Notes under the pieces: generated by a model | Databases searched by the model: none | The model's input: the letters and a program-made list of their open reading frames with translations, nothing else | Told to the model about the DNA's origin: nothing | Origin: Gemmata massiliana | Lineage (GTDB): Bacteria > Planctomycetota > Planctomycetia > Gemmatales > Gemmataceae | Direction of reading: 5' to 3' | NCBI GenBank assembly: GCA_000531095.1 | Contig: HG799463.1 | Span: 409,575-473,574, forward strand | DNA: 64,000 nt | Translations under genes and position numbers: made by a program | Shown here: piece by piece, positions 1-8,175 of the stretch | Numbering within the stretch: the first letter of the stretch is position 1 | Layout: the number at the start of each line of letters is the position of its first letter

Positions 1-143
1 GGAGTAATCGTAGAATAACCACGTCGCATGGGAGGTTCCCGTTCAAGTGCTTGAGAACCTTGAACTTAGGAACTCCCATGCGGCACATCCAACCCCTTGA
101 AACTACTGTTGCGGTCGCGGCTCGTTATAAGGAAACTGGATCG
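1..143. other. Intergenic leader, no gene seen
   Basis: No convincing coding region lies between the window edge and the first gene at 369. Near the left end a short inverted pair (GCATGGGAGGTTCC around 27-40 and GGAACTCCCATGC around 70-82) could form a hairpin. The long open minus-strand frame across this stretch runs through the opposite strand of the first two family genes and is a high-GC shadow. Confidence 0.5.
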
Positions 144-320
144 CGGCTAACATTTCCTGCGCCGCGGACCACCTCGCACCCGCTCGCCGCGTGCGAAATC
201 GCTGGAATTTCAGGCTCCGCGGCGCGCGAGTAACATTTGCTAACATTCCCGGCCCCGCCCCTCGTCCCCGCATCCCAAACGCGAGCCCGGTTCCATCCAT
301 CTGCGCGCGACGATAACATC
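144..320 (-). repeat. Degenerate element B copy (ATGTTAGC-type repeat)
   Basis: Read on the plus strand it shows GCTAACATTT near 145, TAACATTTGCTAACATTC at 231-248 and GATAACATC near 312-320. The same arrangement of paired ATGTTAGC motifs about 70-80 bases apart occurs at 27422-27514, 41261-41350 and 57166-57259. Here the promoter half of the element is not recognisable, because the sequence runs into the start region of a WVVD-family gene. The copy therefore looks truncated or decayed. Confidence 0.6.
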
Positions 321-368
321 TGATGGCAGAACTGGGCGTCCCAACGAAGGTGCCAGAGGGGACGAGCG

Positions 369-1046
369 ATGATCGAGGCGGAGTGGTTGATCGAGTACGA
401 TCCGGTGCTGATGTTGGAGTTCCTCCGCAGCAAGTCCAGCGATCGGAAATTACGACTCTCGGTTTGTGCGTGCGTGCGCCGGATCTGGCGCCTTCTTGAA
501 GACGATCGCAGCCAGGAAGCAGTGGAGGAGGCCGAGCGGTTCGCGGACGGCATCGGATGGCCTCAAGACCGTAGGGAACTCTGCCATCGCGCCTCAGAAG
601 CATACACCGAGATACACGACCGGCGCAACGAGTATCCAGACGGTCTGGGACAAGCCCGGATATTTGCGGCGCAAGCGGCGGAGCATTCAGCAAGAACTCC
701 TGAAGAGTTCGAGAATTACGCCGAAGAAGTCGTGAAGGCCGTACTCGCGTGCTCTCGGTGCGCGGGTTACAAGTTCGCCGAGCCAGACGCTCTCGTAAGC
801 ATCTTGCGCGATATCTTCGGCAACCCCTTTCGCCCTGTGACGTTCTCCCTCGCGTGGCGCACCTCCACTGTGGTTGCGCTCGCATCCCAGATGTACGAGT
901 CGCGCGACTTCGGTGCGATGCCGATTCTGGCGGATGCGCTTCAAGACGCGGGCTGTGACAGCGCCGATGTGCTGAACCACTGCCGCGGTGAGGGGCCGCA
1001 CGTGCGCGGGTGCTGGGTCGTGGACCTTGTGCTCGGGAAGGAGTGA
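369..1046 (+). CDS. WVVD-family protein of unknown function, copy 1 (225 aa)
   Basis: First of nine paralogues in this window; I do not recognise a named family. It shares the family start (M-x-EAEWL), a Cys/Arg-rich helix near residue 35 (CACVRRIW) and the near-invariant tail: GNPFRPV, WRTST, QMYESR, MPILADALQDAGC, then HCR and RGCWVVDLVLGKE at the C-terminus. The tail holds Cys, His-Cys and Cys at fixed spacing (C-x8-HC, then a Cys about 10 residues on), which could bind metal or form redox pairs; that is inference. No signal peptide or membrane segment is visible, so it is probably cytoplasmic. The middle (residues 60-140) is unlike the other copies. It is followed after 9 bases by copy 2, so the three tandem copies are probably cotranscribed. 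Confidence 0.88.
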   Translation: MIEAEWLIEYDPVLMLEFLRSKSSDRKLRLSVCACVRRIWRLLEDDRSQEAVEEAERFADGIGWPQDRRELCHRASEAYTEIHDRRNEYPDGLGQARIFAAQAAEHSARTPEEFENYAEEVVKAVLACSRCAGYKFAEPDALVSILRDIFGNPFRPVTFSLAWRTSTVVALASQMYESRDFGAMPILADALQDAGCDSADVLNHCRGEGPHVRGCWVVDLVLGKE

Positions 1047-1055
1047 GGGCGACCA

Positions 1056-1838
1056 ATGACCGAGGAAGAATGGCTGGGTTGTGTTGATCCCGCGCTAATG
1101 AGGAAGTTCCTTGAAAACCAGCGCCGTTTAAAGGTAAGTTGGCGGCGCCGGGTGTGGAAACAGCTAGGTTATCCGGTGTACTCACTCAGCCACCGCAAAG
1201 CGATGTGCTTCGCTCTCGCGTGCTGTCGACAGGTTCCATTCCCTGAACCGTCAGACGGTGAGATTCTCGATTCGGTGGAGCGATTTGCTGAAGGTGAGTT
1301 GTCAAAGCAAGAAATGGCGCGAATCGCTAGCGCAGAATTCAACCGCCCCAACCGGTACCCCGGTGAGCCGTCGCCTTCGATTCTGGCTTGGCTTTCGCTA
1401 TTTGCAAATGGTGAGGAATCATCTCTGTTTCATCGTGACCTCATTCACGGTGACACTTCGTCCCTCGGACGATTGGTCGGTGGCGTTATCGACGCCATCA
1501 CACATTCAGTATCTCCCACGACGAGAACAAGTGACAGATTGCGGGACTTTGCGGAGAGGTGGCGCACGGCTAGCTTCGCCACCAGCGCATTTCTCCGTGA
1601 CGTTGTTGGGTTTTTCCCCTTCCGTCCCGTCGCTTTCTCCCCTGCGTGGCGCACATCCACCGCAGTTGCGCTCGCGGGGCAGATGTACGAGTCGCGTGAG
1701 TTCGGCGCGATGCCCATTCTGGCGGATGCGCTCCAGGACGCGGGCTGTGACAGCGCCGACGTTCTGAACCACTGCCGGGAGCCGGCTGTCCATGTGCGCG
1801 GGTGTTGGGTCGTGGACTTGGTGCTCGGCAAAGAGTGA
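1056..1838 (+). CDS. WVVD-family protein of unknown function, copy 2 (260 aa)
   Basis: Longest family member in the window. It starts MTEEEWLGCVDPALM, has the Cys-pair segment ALACCRQV near residue 55, and ends with the shared tail (QMYESR, MPILADALQDAGC, NHCR, RGCWVVDLVLGKE). The usual GNPFRPV is altered to GFFPFRPV, and the loop after HCR differs (EPAVHV). The start is supported by GAGGG, formed partly by the stop region of copy 1, seven bases before the ATG. The last 80 codons are almost the same as copy 1 at the DNA level, while the middle is unrelated by eye; this points to gene conversion or strong selection on the tail only. Confidence 0.87.
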   Translation: MTEEEWLGCVDPALMRKFLENQRRLKVSWRRRVWKQLGYPVYSLSHRKAMCFALACCRQVPFPEPSDGEILDSVERFAEGELSKQEMARIASAEFNRPNRYPGEPSPSILAWLSLFANGEESSLFHRDLIHGDTSSLGRLVGGVIDAITHSVSPTTRTSDRLRDFAERWRTASFATSAFLRDVVGFFPFRPVAFSPAWRTSTAVALAGQMYESREFGAMPILADALQDAGCDSADVLNHCREPAVHVRGCWVVDLVLGKE

Positions 1839-1847
1839 GGACGCCCG

Positions 1848-2483
1848 ATGACCGAGGCGGAATGGCTGACGAGCGATTACGCACATTTACTCTGGCAGCT
1901 CGTATTCGATGGCGCGGACAAGCGCAAGCCGCAGTTGCTCGCCGTTGCTTTGTGCCGGTACATTTGGCCGCTCTTAACCGACGAGCGCAGTCGGGCGGCG
2001 GTTGAGGTCGCAGAACGTTTCGCGGACGGTGAGGCGAGCGAAGACGAACGAGTAGCGGCTCGCGACGCTGCAAGGTGTGTCGACCGTGCTGATGCGGAGG
2101 CGCCGACCTCACTGGCTGCTTCGGCTGCGATCTGTGCCGTTGATGGGCCGTACCAAGTGGATGCGAGTTGTGAGGCTGCTTTCAAAGCCCTGTTAAATCA
2201 AGCCAGTGCGCGGAATGATGTCATGGTTTTCGCTGACATCGTTCGCGATATCTTCGGCAACCCGTTCCGCCCCGTGACGCTCGATCCGTCGTGGCTCACG
2301 TCCACGGTCACCGCACTCGCGGCGCAGATGTACGAGTCGCGCGACTTCTCTGCGATGCCGATTCTGGCCGATGCGCTCCAGGACGAGGGGTGTAACAGCG
2401 CCGCGGTGCTCGATCACTGTCGCGGACCGGGACCGCACGCACGCGGGTGCTGGGTTGTGGACCTCGTGCTCGGGAAAGAGTAA
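1848..2483 (+). CDS. WVVD-family protein of unknown function, copy 3 (211 aa)
   Basis: Third tandem member, 9 bases after copy 2. It begins MTEAEWLTSDYAHLL. The N-terminal Cys cluster is reduced to one Cys (VALCRYIW, near residue 35), followed by the common ERSRAAVEVAERFADG helix. The tail keeps DIFGNPFRPV, QMYESR and RGCWVVDLVLGKE, but reads DEGCNSAAVLDHCRG where most copies have DAGCDSADVL. The four tail Cys/His positions are retained, whereas the N-terminal Cys are not, which suggests the tail residues matter more. Confidence 0.87.
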   Translation: MTEAEWLTSDYAHLLWQLVFDGADKRKPQLLAVALCRYIWPLLTDERSRAAVEVAERFADGEASEDERVAARDAARCVDRADAEAPTSLAASAAICAVDGPYQVDASCEAAFKALLNQASARNDVMVFADIVRDIFGNPFRPVTLDPSWLTSTVTALAAQMYESRDFSAMPILADALQDEGCNSAAVLDHCRGPGPHARGCWVVDLVLGKE

Positions 2484-2513
2484 TTGATGGTTGGGTCGTG
2501 AAAGGAGCTGTTG

Positions 2514-3050
2514 ATGTCGACCGAGGGAAGCGATCCTTCTGGCCCCCAAACCGCCGAGGCGTTCGATCATTTGGCCGTGGAGTGCTGGTTCCACAATCAG
2601 TTGACCGATGCGGCGGACAACTACCGCCGGGCACTCGCGATCCGAGAACAGTCATTCGGGCCGGACCACTGGGAAGTGGCGGACAGTATCGTTCGTTTAG
2701 CCGGGGCCTGCTCTTTTGCGGGGGATCACGCGGAGGCCGAGTCCCTGTGGTACCGCGCGATCCGCATCTACGAGCCGTACTACCGCGAACTGATGGAAGC
2801 GCGGGGGGAGTTGTTCGAGCACATGTTCATGTCGTTGGCCGGGGTACTCGGTAACATCGCGATCGCGGCATTTGAACGCGGGGACACGGTTGCGGCCGAG
2901 CGCGGGTACCGGCGCGTCGGTGCGTTGATCGCCGAGGCTTTCGGACCGGATTGTCGGTGGCTGCCGGTAGGTTCTCCGTTTGCTACTGCCCTCATCGAGC
3001 AAGGGAAACAGGGTGGGACGGACTGGGCGGCTGCGCTGGATGCACCCTAA
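2514..3050 (+). CDS. Tetratricopeptide-repeat protein (178 aa)
   Basis: A small all-helical protein with TPR-like pairs of the kinesin-light-chain type: NYRRALAIREQSFG near residue 40, an ESLWYRAIRIYE unit near residue 80, and AERGYRRVGALIAEAFG near residue 130. TPRs mediate protein-protein contacts; no catalytic domain is visible. The ATG at 2514 is chosen over the TTG just before it because AAGGAG lies six bases upstream. It sits 30 bases after the third WVVD gene in the same direction and may belong to that operon, so it could be a partner, but nothing in the sequence proves this. Element A with a terminator-like hairpin follows from 3141. Confidence 0.8.
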   Translation: MSTEGSDPSGPQTAEAFDHLAVECWFHNQLTDAADNYRRALAIREQSFGPDHWEVADSIVRLAGACSFAGDHAEAESLWYRAIRIYEPYYRELMEARGELFEHMFMSLAGVLGNIAIAAFERGDTVAAERGYRRVGALIAEAFGPDCRWLPVGSPFATALIEQGKQGGTDWAAALDAP

Positions 3051-3140
3051 TTTTGCGCACCCGGATTGTTCCCAACCTCTGTCCAAAGGCCGGCACAAGG
3101 GGCAGCGCCGGTTCGACTTCACTCCCGCACGAAACGACAC

Positions 3141-3430
3141 GGGCCAGGGATCGCTCCCTGGCCCGCGGTGTTCTCGTGGTGTCTACTTCTCGACCTGGGG
3201 CACGGAACGCTCACGGCAACGCCCGCGGGGCCTGCAATTCTTATTGCAGGTGACCACGACCATTGGGGTCGTCCCAGCGCCTGCAGTAAGAATTGCAGGC
3301 CCCGCGGATAGCGGTGCTGGAACAGCGTTCCCCGCGACGAGTGTGGTGGAGTGTGCTCGGACGACGCAACATCGTCCCGTCGCAGAGCGACGAGCTAAAC
3401 CGACCACGGGAACACCCACAGCTTACACAA
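3141..3430 (+). repeat. Element A, full copy (hairpin plus 28-bp inverted repeat)
   Basis: About 290 bases closely matching 25191-25500. It opens with a GC-rich hairpin (GGGCCAGGGA / TCCCTGGCCC at 3141-3164) that could stop transcription from the TPR gene. A 28-bp inverted repeat follows, arms at 3223-3250 and 3280-3307, with one mismatch between arms. A conserved tail contains GACGACGCAACATC and CGCAGAGCGACGAGC. No open frame is conserved between copies, so it is noncoding. Partial copies lie at 22409-22500 (front) and 26397-26520 (tail). Confidence 0.8.
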
Positions 3431-3561
3431 ATCTGTCACCCGAGTCCGCGGAGTCGGTATTTGGACCACCTCGACAATACGCGCTCGATTTTTGGACACC
3501 GTCCCGCCTTGCAGAACTCGATCTCCCTCCTCGCAAGGGAGCCATTTGGCGGCGGGGCGGG
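3431..3561. other. Intergenic between element A and the M48 gene end
   Basis: Short stretch with no gene or clear repeat. The minus-strand M48 gene ends at 3562. Confidence 0.4.
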
Positions 3562-5408
3562 TTATTCCGCAGGGAGGTCGGTTACGCGAGCAAGCGTTTT
3601 CTTCAGTGCCTGATATCCCACCGCTGACTGATACCGACCGTAGTAGCGATTGATGGCGTCAATGACGCCCTGCTGGTCGGCGAACTTCGACAGCTTGATG
3701 GACTGCGAAGGACTTCCCAGGCGCCGCGTGATCGTGAGCACCCGGTTGTCATCGACGCTCAGGGCGACGATGTCCGCATACGGGATCGGCCCGGGCCATT
3801 TCTCGAAGCCCATTTTTTCGCAGTCGAGTGTTAGCACCCCCTGCCCGCTCGGAATGCTGATCGGCGGGAAGGATTTGACAACGATCTCGTGCTCTTCGGC
3901 GCTCTCGGGGAGAAACCGGTAGGGCAAGGACTGCTCGTGGTGGTGCCGGAACCGTTCCTCGTACTCCCGCCACTGTTCCTTCTCCATCCCCTCGGCGGCC
4001 GGCAGGTGCCGGTACCACCCACCGTCCCCGCTCGCGGTCAGGAGGGCACGTGTCTCCTCGTGCTCGAGGGGCATCCCGATGGCCTGCAGGCGCTGAGAAA
4101 GGGGCGGGTGCGTATCGAACGGGTGGGCCGGGGCCAGTCGACCGATGTCCGGACCCGAGGTGAAGCGCGCCGCGTACTGGTGGAACCCGTGCTCGATGCG
4201 CTCGGACACGTTGGCGGCTTCCATCGCGCGCTCTTGCATGAACAGGTCATTTTCCACCCCCGCGCGGTACCGGGAGTAGGCGGCCGTGCGCAAGAGCGCC
4301 CCGGCGACGGCGCGGGCCGAGGTCGTTTCCACCGAGATGCGATCGGCGCGGAACTCCCGCTGCCGGCTCTGTCGGCTCAGCGAGAGCTCGTACAGCACCC
4401 GGAAGCACCGCATGAAGTAGAAAACCGGCAGCGTCACCGCGCCCCCGTGCAGGGCCTGTAAATAATGGTCGTACCGGCTCAGCAGCGGGGCGATCTTTCC
4501 GGAGTACAGGGTGTCCTGACCGCTGAAGTGGGCCATCTCGTGGGCCAGGATCGCGTCGGCTTCGCTCCCGTGCAGTTGTTTGAGGAGCGACAGGCTGACG
4601 AAGAGCGTGCGCCCCCGGTACACCTTGCCCCCGACGATCACCTCGCGCTCCGTCACGAAGAAATTATCGTCGATCCCGGCGATGATCTGATCCGGGGGTG
4701 GGTGCCCACCCGATCGCAGATCCGCTGCAACTCGTTCCAAACGGGCGCGGCCTCGTCTTTCGTGAGTACCCGCCCCGGAACGACGTGGTCGCTGTTGACG
4801 CGCTTGAAAATCCCGGCGAGCACGGCGCCGACCCCGACCACCGCCAGGACACCGACAACCAAAATGAGCTTCACGGAGTAGAAGTTGAACCACAGGGCCG
4901 TGACCCAGAACGACAGGGCGACGAGCAACGCCCCCTGTGCGACGACCTGAAGGGCGCTGCTGACCCGCAACACGTGCCAGCTCACCGCGAGGCACCAGTA
5001 CTGAACGAATTGCGAGCGGAACGACAGCGCCACGCCCGCCCCGACCAACAGGAGTACGGCGGCTCCGGTGATAATTGCCCCGGCCGAAAGAACGATCGCC
5101 CAACGAAACGTTGAGTAATACAAGCGCGTGTCGTCGGAGAGGAGCTTGGCCGTTTCTTCCCGCGAAGCCAGTTGTGAGAACGAGACTTCGTTAAAGAACG
5201 CGATCGCCCGTTCGCGCTCCTCTTTTGTGAGCTTCTTATCGGCGCGGATCTCTTCGATGATCGACTCGCGGATCCGCGAATCGAAGCGGGCCTGCGCGTG
5301 AAGGAAGAAGACGAGTGAGAGCACCGGGACGAGAAAAACAAACAGCGCGGGAAAGGCGAACGAGGTGAGGAACGGGAACTTCGGAGCCTGTTGCTCGGTT
5401 GTGCTCAT
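3562..5408 (-). CDS. M48-family membrane zinc metallopeptidase, frameshifted in this sequence
   Basis: Two overlapping minus-strand frames together make one 615-residue protein. The N-terminal frame has a membrane segment (about residues 13-38), a charged helix and further membrane segments up to about residue 205. The C-terminal frame carries the zinc motif HEMAH (about residues 289-293) and the downstream Glu in EFRAD (about 355), as in HtpX/Ste24-type M48 peptidases, which cleave membrane or envelope proteins. The frames join at GGGGG (4694-4698): one added G/C restores GTHPPPDQIIAGID in frame. The start at 5408 (MSTTEQQ) is preferred because GGGAG lies eight to nine bases before it. The single-base deficit fits a homopolymer sequencing error better than a dead gene, since the rest of the protein is intact. 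Confidence 0.82.
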
Positions 5409-6559
5409 GTCGATCATCTCCCGTCTTGGGCTTTGGGGTCGATCGGTCGCGCTTAGCCGTCGTCTGACTGTAGTCTAGAACTGTGAAGGAGAACCGTCTT
5501 CCCTGACGGCGTGGTCCGTGTTCCCCGAGCCCGAACGCCTTTGCCGGACGTTGCGCCCCGTGACGACCAGTAGAGCGTGTGCCGGGCCGCCGCGAACTGG
5601 CCATTTACTAAGTATCACACTTCCCTGAATCGAGTTCTGGTGGCCGCCACTTCTGTTCCCATCCTGATTATCAGACTGATCGTTCTCTGATTGGGTGTCA
5701 TGTTTTGCCTGTTCCCAAAGGGCTCGATGGGGGAATGGGGCCGACAACAGCACGTCCCCCTCACAGTAACCAAACATGGACTCCTCAAGCCGGCGGGGTC
5801 CGGCTCCCGGTCCGGCACCGCCGTTGCCGAGTTGCATTAGGAACTGGGCGCATGCTCCGGGAAGACGGATACCTTTGTTAGACTCGAATACCCCTCTCTC
5901 CGTTCCGAGGAGCACCGGGTTCATCTGATACTCATGCCACTCTGAACCTGAAGCGGGGCACGCGGGCGGTGCTGGGAGCAGAAAGGCCGAGCGTTCACCG
6001 CGAAGGAGGAATCGACAAACGCGGTTGTAGTAATGGCACACCCAGAACGTGACGGGCAGCCGATCCACGTCAAACGTCTAACCGGAATGTGACTCCACCT
6101 GGAGCCACTTCCACGGGCAGCGCCCGGCGGGCTCGGATGCTCCACCCTGCGCATCCGAGCGAACTGTATAGGCGAACCTTTCATGCGAAACAGAGAGGTG
6201 GCATGCCCCATCCTGTGCGCAAATGCGTGGGCACGCGACCGAAACATTCATCCAAGAACTGACGAACGTAATCGTGATCGGAAGTGCTAACGGGTACTGC
6301 GCGACTCACGACTGTTCTTCGCTGGCACTTCACAAACCAGACTGACAGATCCAAGAATGCAATTGATTGAATCCGGATGTTGTCGCGACCCTGTTGGCCC
6401 ACAACTTCCAGACCTGGAACAATGTGTCACTCCTGAAGCGTAAAGCATAACAGGCAGGTTCCGCTGTCGGGTCAGAAAAACCGACACCCGTTCCGGTTGA
6501 CAAGCGCGAGGCGGTAAGGAGCGTCAATATTGCTTGCCCGAGGCTCGCCGCGCTCGGCG
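5409..6559. other. Gene-poor 1.15-kb region next to a sequencing-linker relic
   Basis: No frame here has a recognisable domain, a good ribosome site or high-GC codon structure. The base composition is visibly poorer in GC than the flanks. An open minus-strand frame at 5475-6068 (197 codons) has no motif I can name. The region ends exactly at the 454-type linker, so its right edge may not be the true neighbour of the genes that follow. Confidence 0.5.
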
Positions 6560-6596
6560 TAACTTCGTATAATGTATGCTATACGAAGTTATTACG
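6560..6596. other. loxP-type linker relic (454 Titanium paired-end linker)
   Basis: These 37 bases match the 3' 37 bases of the 42-base 454 Titanium paired-end linker as I remember it. They include the loxP core: 13-base arms TAACTTCGTATA / TATACGAAGTTAT around the spacer ATGTATGC, then TACG. The first base of the 34-bp loxP (6559) is G instead of A. It is a library artefact left in the assembly rather than a natural site, and the join across it should not be trusted. Confidence 0.93.
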
Positions 6597-7052
6597 CTAT
6601 TTACCCGGGCCGGGGAGCTCGAAGTTCAACACATTCTTCCCGGGTTGAACCTTCACCGCCTTGAGAGGGGTCGCGGACGGGCTCTGGTAGGTCTCTGCGA
6701 ATCGGGCCTTTGGAACGGCCGGGCTGGTGGCCGGGTTGCCCACCGTCGCGAACGGCCCGCGAACCGTCGTCAGGTCGCGAACCGTGACCCGGTGCGTTCC
6801 GGCGGTGGCGCCGGCGCCGCCCGGGGTGGTCAATCGATAGCGACCGGTGTCGTCCGTGTACCCGCTCGAGCGCGGCCCGGCGGTGCCCTGTTCCGGGTCC
6901 GGCAGGAAGACCACCTCGGCGTTGGCGAGCGGGCGCCCGCTGCAGGTAATCACCCCTTCGACTTCGGCCAACGGTGCCCCGCGCCCGCACCCGGTGGCGC
7001 CAACGATCGCGATGAGAATCCCCGCGCGGAGCGAAACGAATCGGGATGCCAT
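6597..7052 (-). CDS. Small lipoprotein with carboxypeptidase-regulatory-like fold (151 aa)
   Basis: The N-terminus is a lipoprotein-type signal (GILIAIVGATGCG, Cys near residue 22). The body, residues 30-110, reads as a beta-sandwich: VEGVITCSGRPLANAEVVF and TDDTGRYRLTT are typical of carboxypeptidase-regulatory-like/transthyretin-like domains. Proteins of this sort are common just after DUF1559 genes in planctomycetes. It lies 67 bases downstream of the DUF1559 gene on the same strand and is probably cotranscribed. Its stop codon (6597-6599) directly abuts the linker relic. The C-terminus PGPGK may be natural, but a truncation at the artefact cannot be excluded. Confidence 0.85.
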   Translation of the reverse strand: MASRFVSLRAGILIAIVGATGCGRGAPLAEVEGVITCSGRPLANAEVVFLPDPEQGTAGPRSSGYTDDTGRYRLTTPGGAGATAGTHRVTVRDLTTVRGPFATVGNPATSPAVPKARFAETYQSPSATPLKAVKVQPGKNVLNFELPGPGK

Positions 7053-7119
7053 TGAATTTGTCCTCGCAGAGCGCCGGTGCCGAGCACCGGCGCGGGCCGG
7101 TTGGGAGCCGTTACCGGGG

Positions 7120-8034
7120 TCAGTAATCCTCGGTGATAACTTCGCCGCCGGCGCGCGTGCACAGGGCGTTCAGGGTGGCGGGGGTGATGGAGTCGCGGAG
7201 GAACCGGACCGAACCGTCCGCGAACACGAAGCCCACGCCACCGGGGTGCCGGCTGGAGAACACCGTGTTCCGCTTCGACAGCAGGTCGCTCAGCACGAGT
7301 TGGCTCGACGGGTACGGGGCGCCGGGGAGCCGGTAATTGAGCCCCGGCGCCGTCCCCCGCGTGCTCCCCCCCAGTGACCACAACCCGGCCAGGCGCTCGC
7401 TGTCGAACGGGAAGTACGGGGCGCCCAGCATCGCCTGGGCCATCGGGGTGTAATTGGGGTCGCTCATGTCGAACTCCCCGAACAGCAGGGTGGAACTGGT
7501 CCCGTCGGTAATCGAGGTGAGCGTGACCCCGGGCGTGTTCGGCGGGAACACGCCTTCGTCCTTGGTCGGCACGTTCCACAGGGTGACGTCGACGCAGGCG
7601 CTCGGCGAGTAACTAATGAGCGAGCGGTGCCGGCTCGCCCAGTCGACGAGGACCGTCTGAGCGACCGCCGGGTCGGACGGGCACAGCAGGGTCGGGAAGA
7701 CCGTCGCCGACGGCGCCGCGGCCCCGCCCGTGCTCGGGTCCGCGGCCGCGGTCCAGGCGTTGTAAAAGGCCTGCTGCTCCAGGTACGGTGCCGTTGCAAC
7801 GACCCAGTTGTCGCTCGCCCTCGTGCCCTGGAACCGCTGCCGCGAATCGTGGTACGTGTGCGCCGCGAGCCCGACCTGTTTGAGGTGGTTACTGCACTTC
7901 ACGCGCGCGGCGGCCTCGCGCACCTTCTGCACCGCGGGCAGGAGCAGCCCGATGAGGATCGCGATGATCGCGATCACCACGAGCAGCTCGATCAATGTGA
8001 ACCCGCGCGGCGGTGTTATCCGTTCCGACGACAT
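7120..8034 (-). CDS. DUF1559 domain protein with type IV pilin-like N-terminus (304 aa)
   Basis: The start [20 protein letters not shown] gives a short basic leader followed by the prepilin cleavage motif G/FTLIE and a hydrophobic helix (residues 11-35), then [13 protein letters not shown]. This is the hallmark of planctomycete DUF1559 pseudopilin-like proteins, exported and processed by a PilD-type peptidase. The C-terminal part carries [17 protein letters not shown], the usual H-x-G-G...F-x-D-G-S motif of the family, near residue 270. An upstream ATG at 8097 would put 21 residues before the leader and is less likely. It heads a two-gene unit with the lipoprotein at 6597-7052. Confidence 0.93.
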   Translation of the reverse strand: MSSERITPPRGFTLIELLVVIAIIAILIGLLLPAVQKVREAAARVKCSNHLKQVGLAAHTYHDSRQRFQGTRASDNWVVATAPYLEQQAFYNAWTAAADPSTGGAAAPSATVFPTLLCPSDPAVAQTVLVDWASRHRSLISYSPSACVDVTLWNVPTKDEGVFPPNTPGVTLTSITDGTSSTLLFGEFDMSDPNYTPMAQAMLGAPYFPFDSERLAGLWSLGGSTRGTAPGLNYRLPGAPYPSSQLVLSDLLSKRNTVFSSRHPGGVGFVFADGSVRFLRDSITPATLNALCTRAGGEVITEDY

Positions 8035-8175
8035 GGTGATGATTCCGATAATGACAAACGTACCCCCACCGGACCGTCCGGCGGAGCGGGGCAGCAAAGG
8101 GAGAGTCGGGTCGGACGTGGAGCGGACCGCTTGGGGACCGCTCCGGGAGAGGTCGGGTGCCCGTGAGTCGAGACG

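Noticed and set aside
103-1185. A 360-codon minus-strand open frame over the first WVVD genes
   Set aside because: It lies on the opposite strand of two genes with clear family homology, has Arg/Ser/Pro-rich shadow composition and no ribosome site.
5475-6068. A 197-codon minus-strand open frame in the gene-poor region
   Set aside because: No motif, no ribosome site and no typical codon pattern; I considered a decayed transposase but found no DDE or HTH signature.
6559-6592. A natural loxP recombination site
   Set aside because: The match continues past loxP into the flanking TACG of the commercial linker, so a library artefact explains it better than a phage P1-type site.
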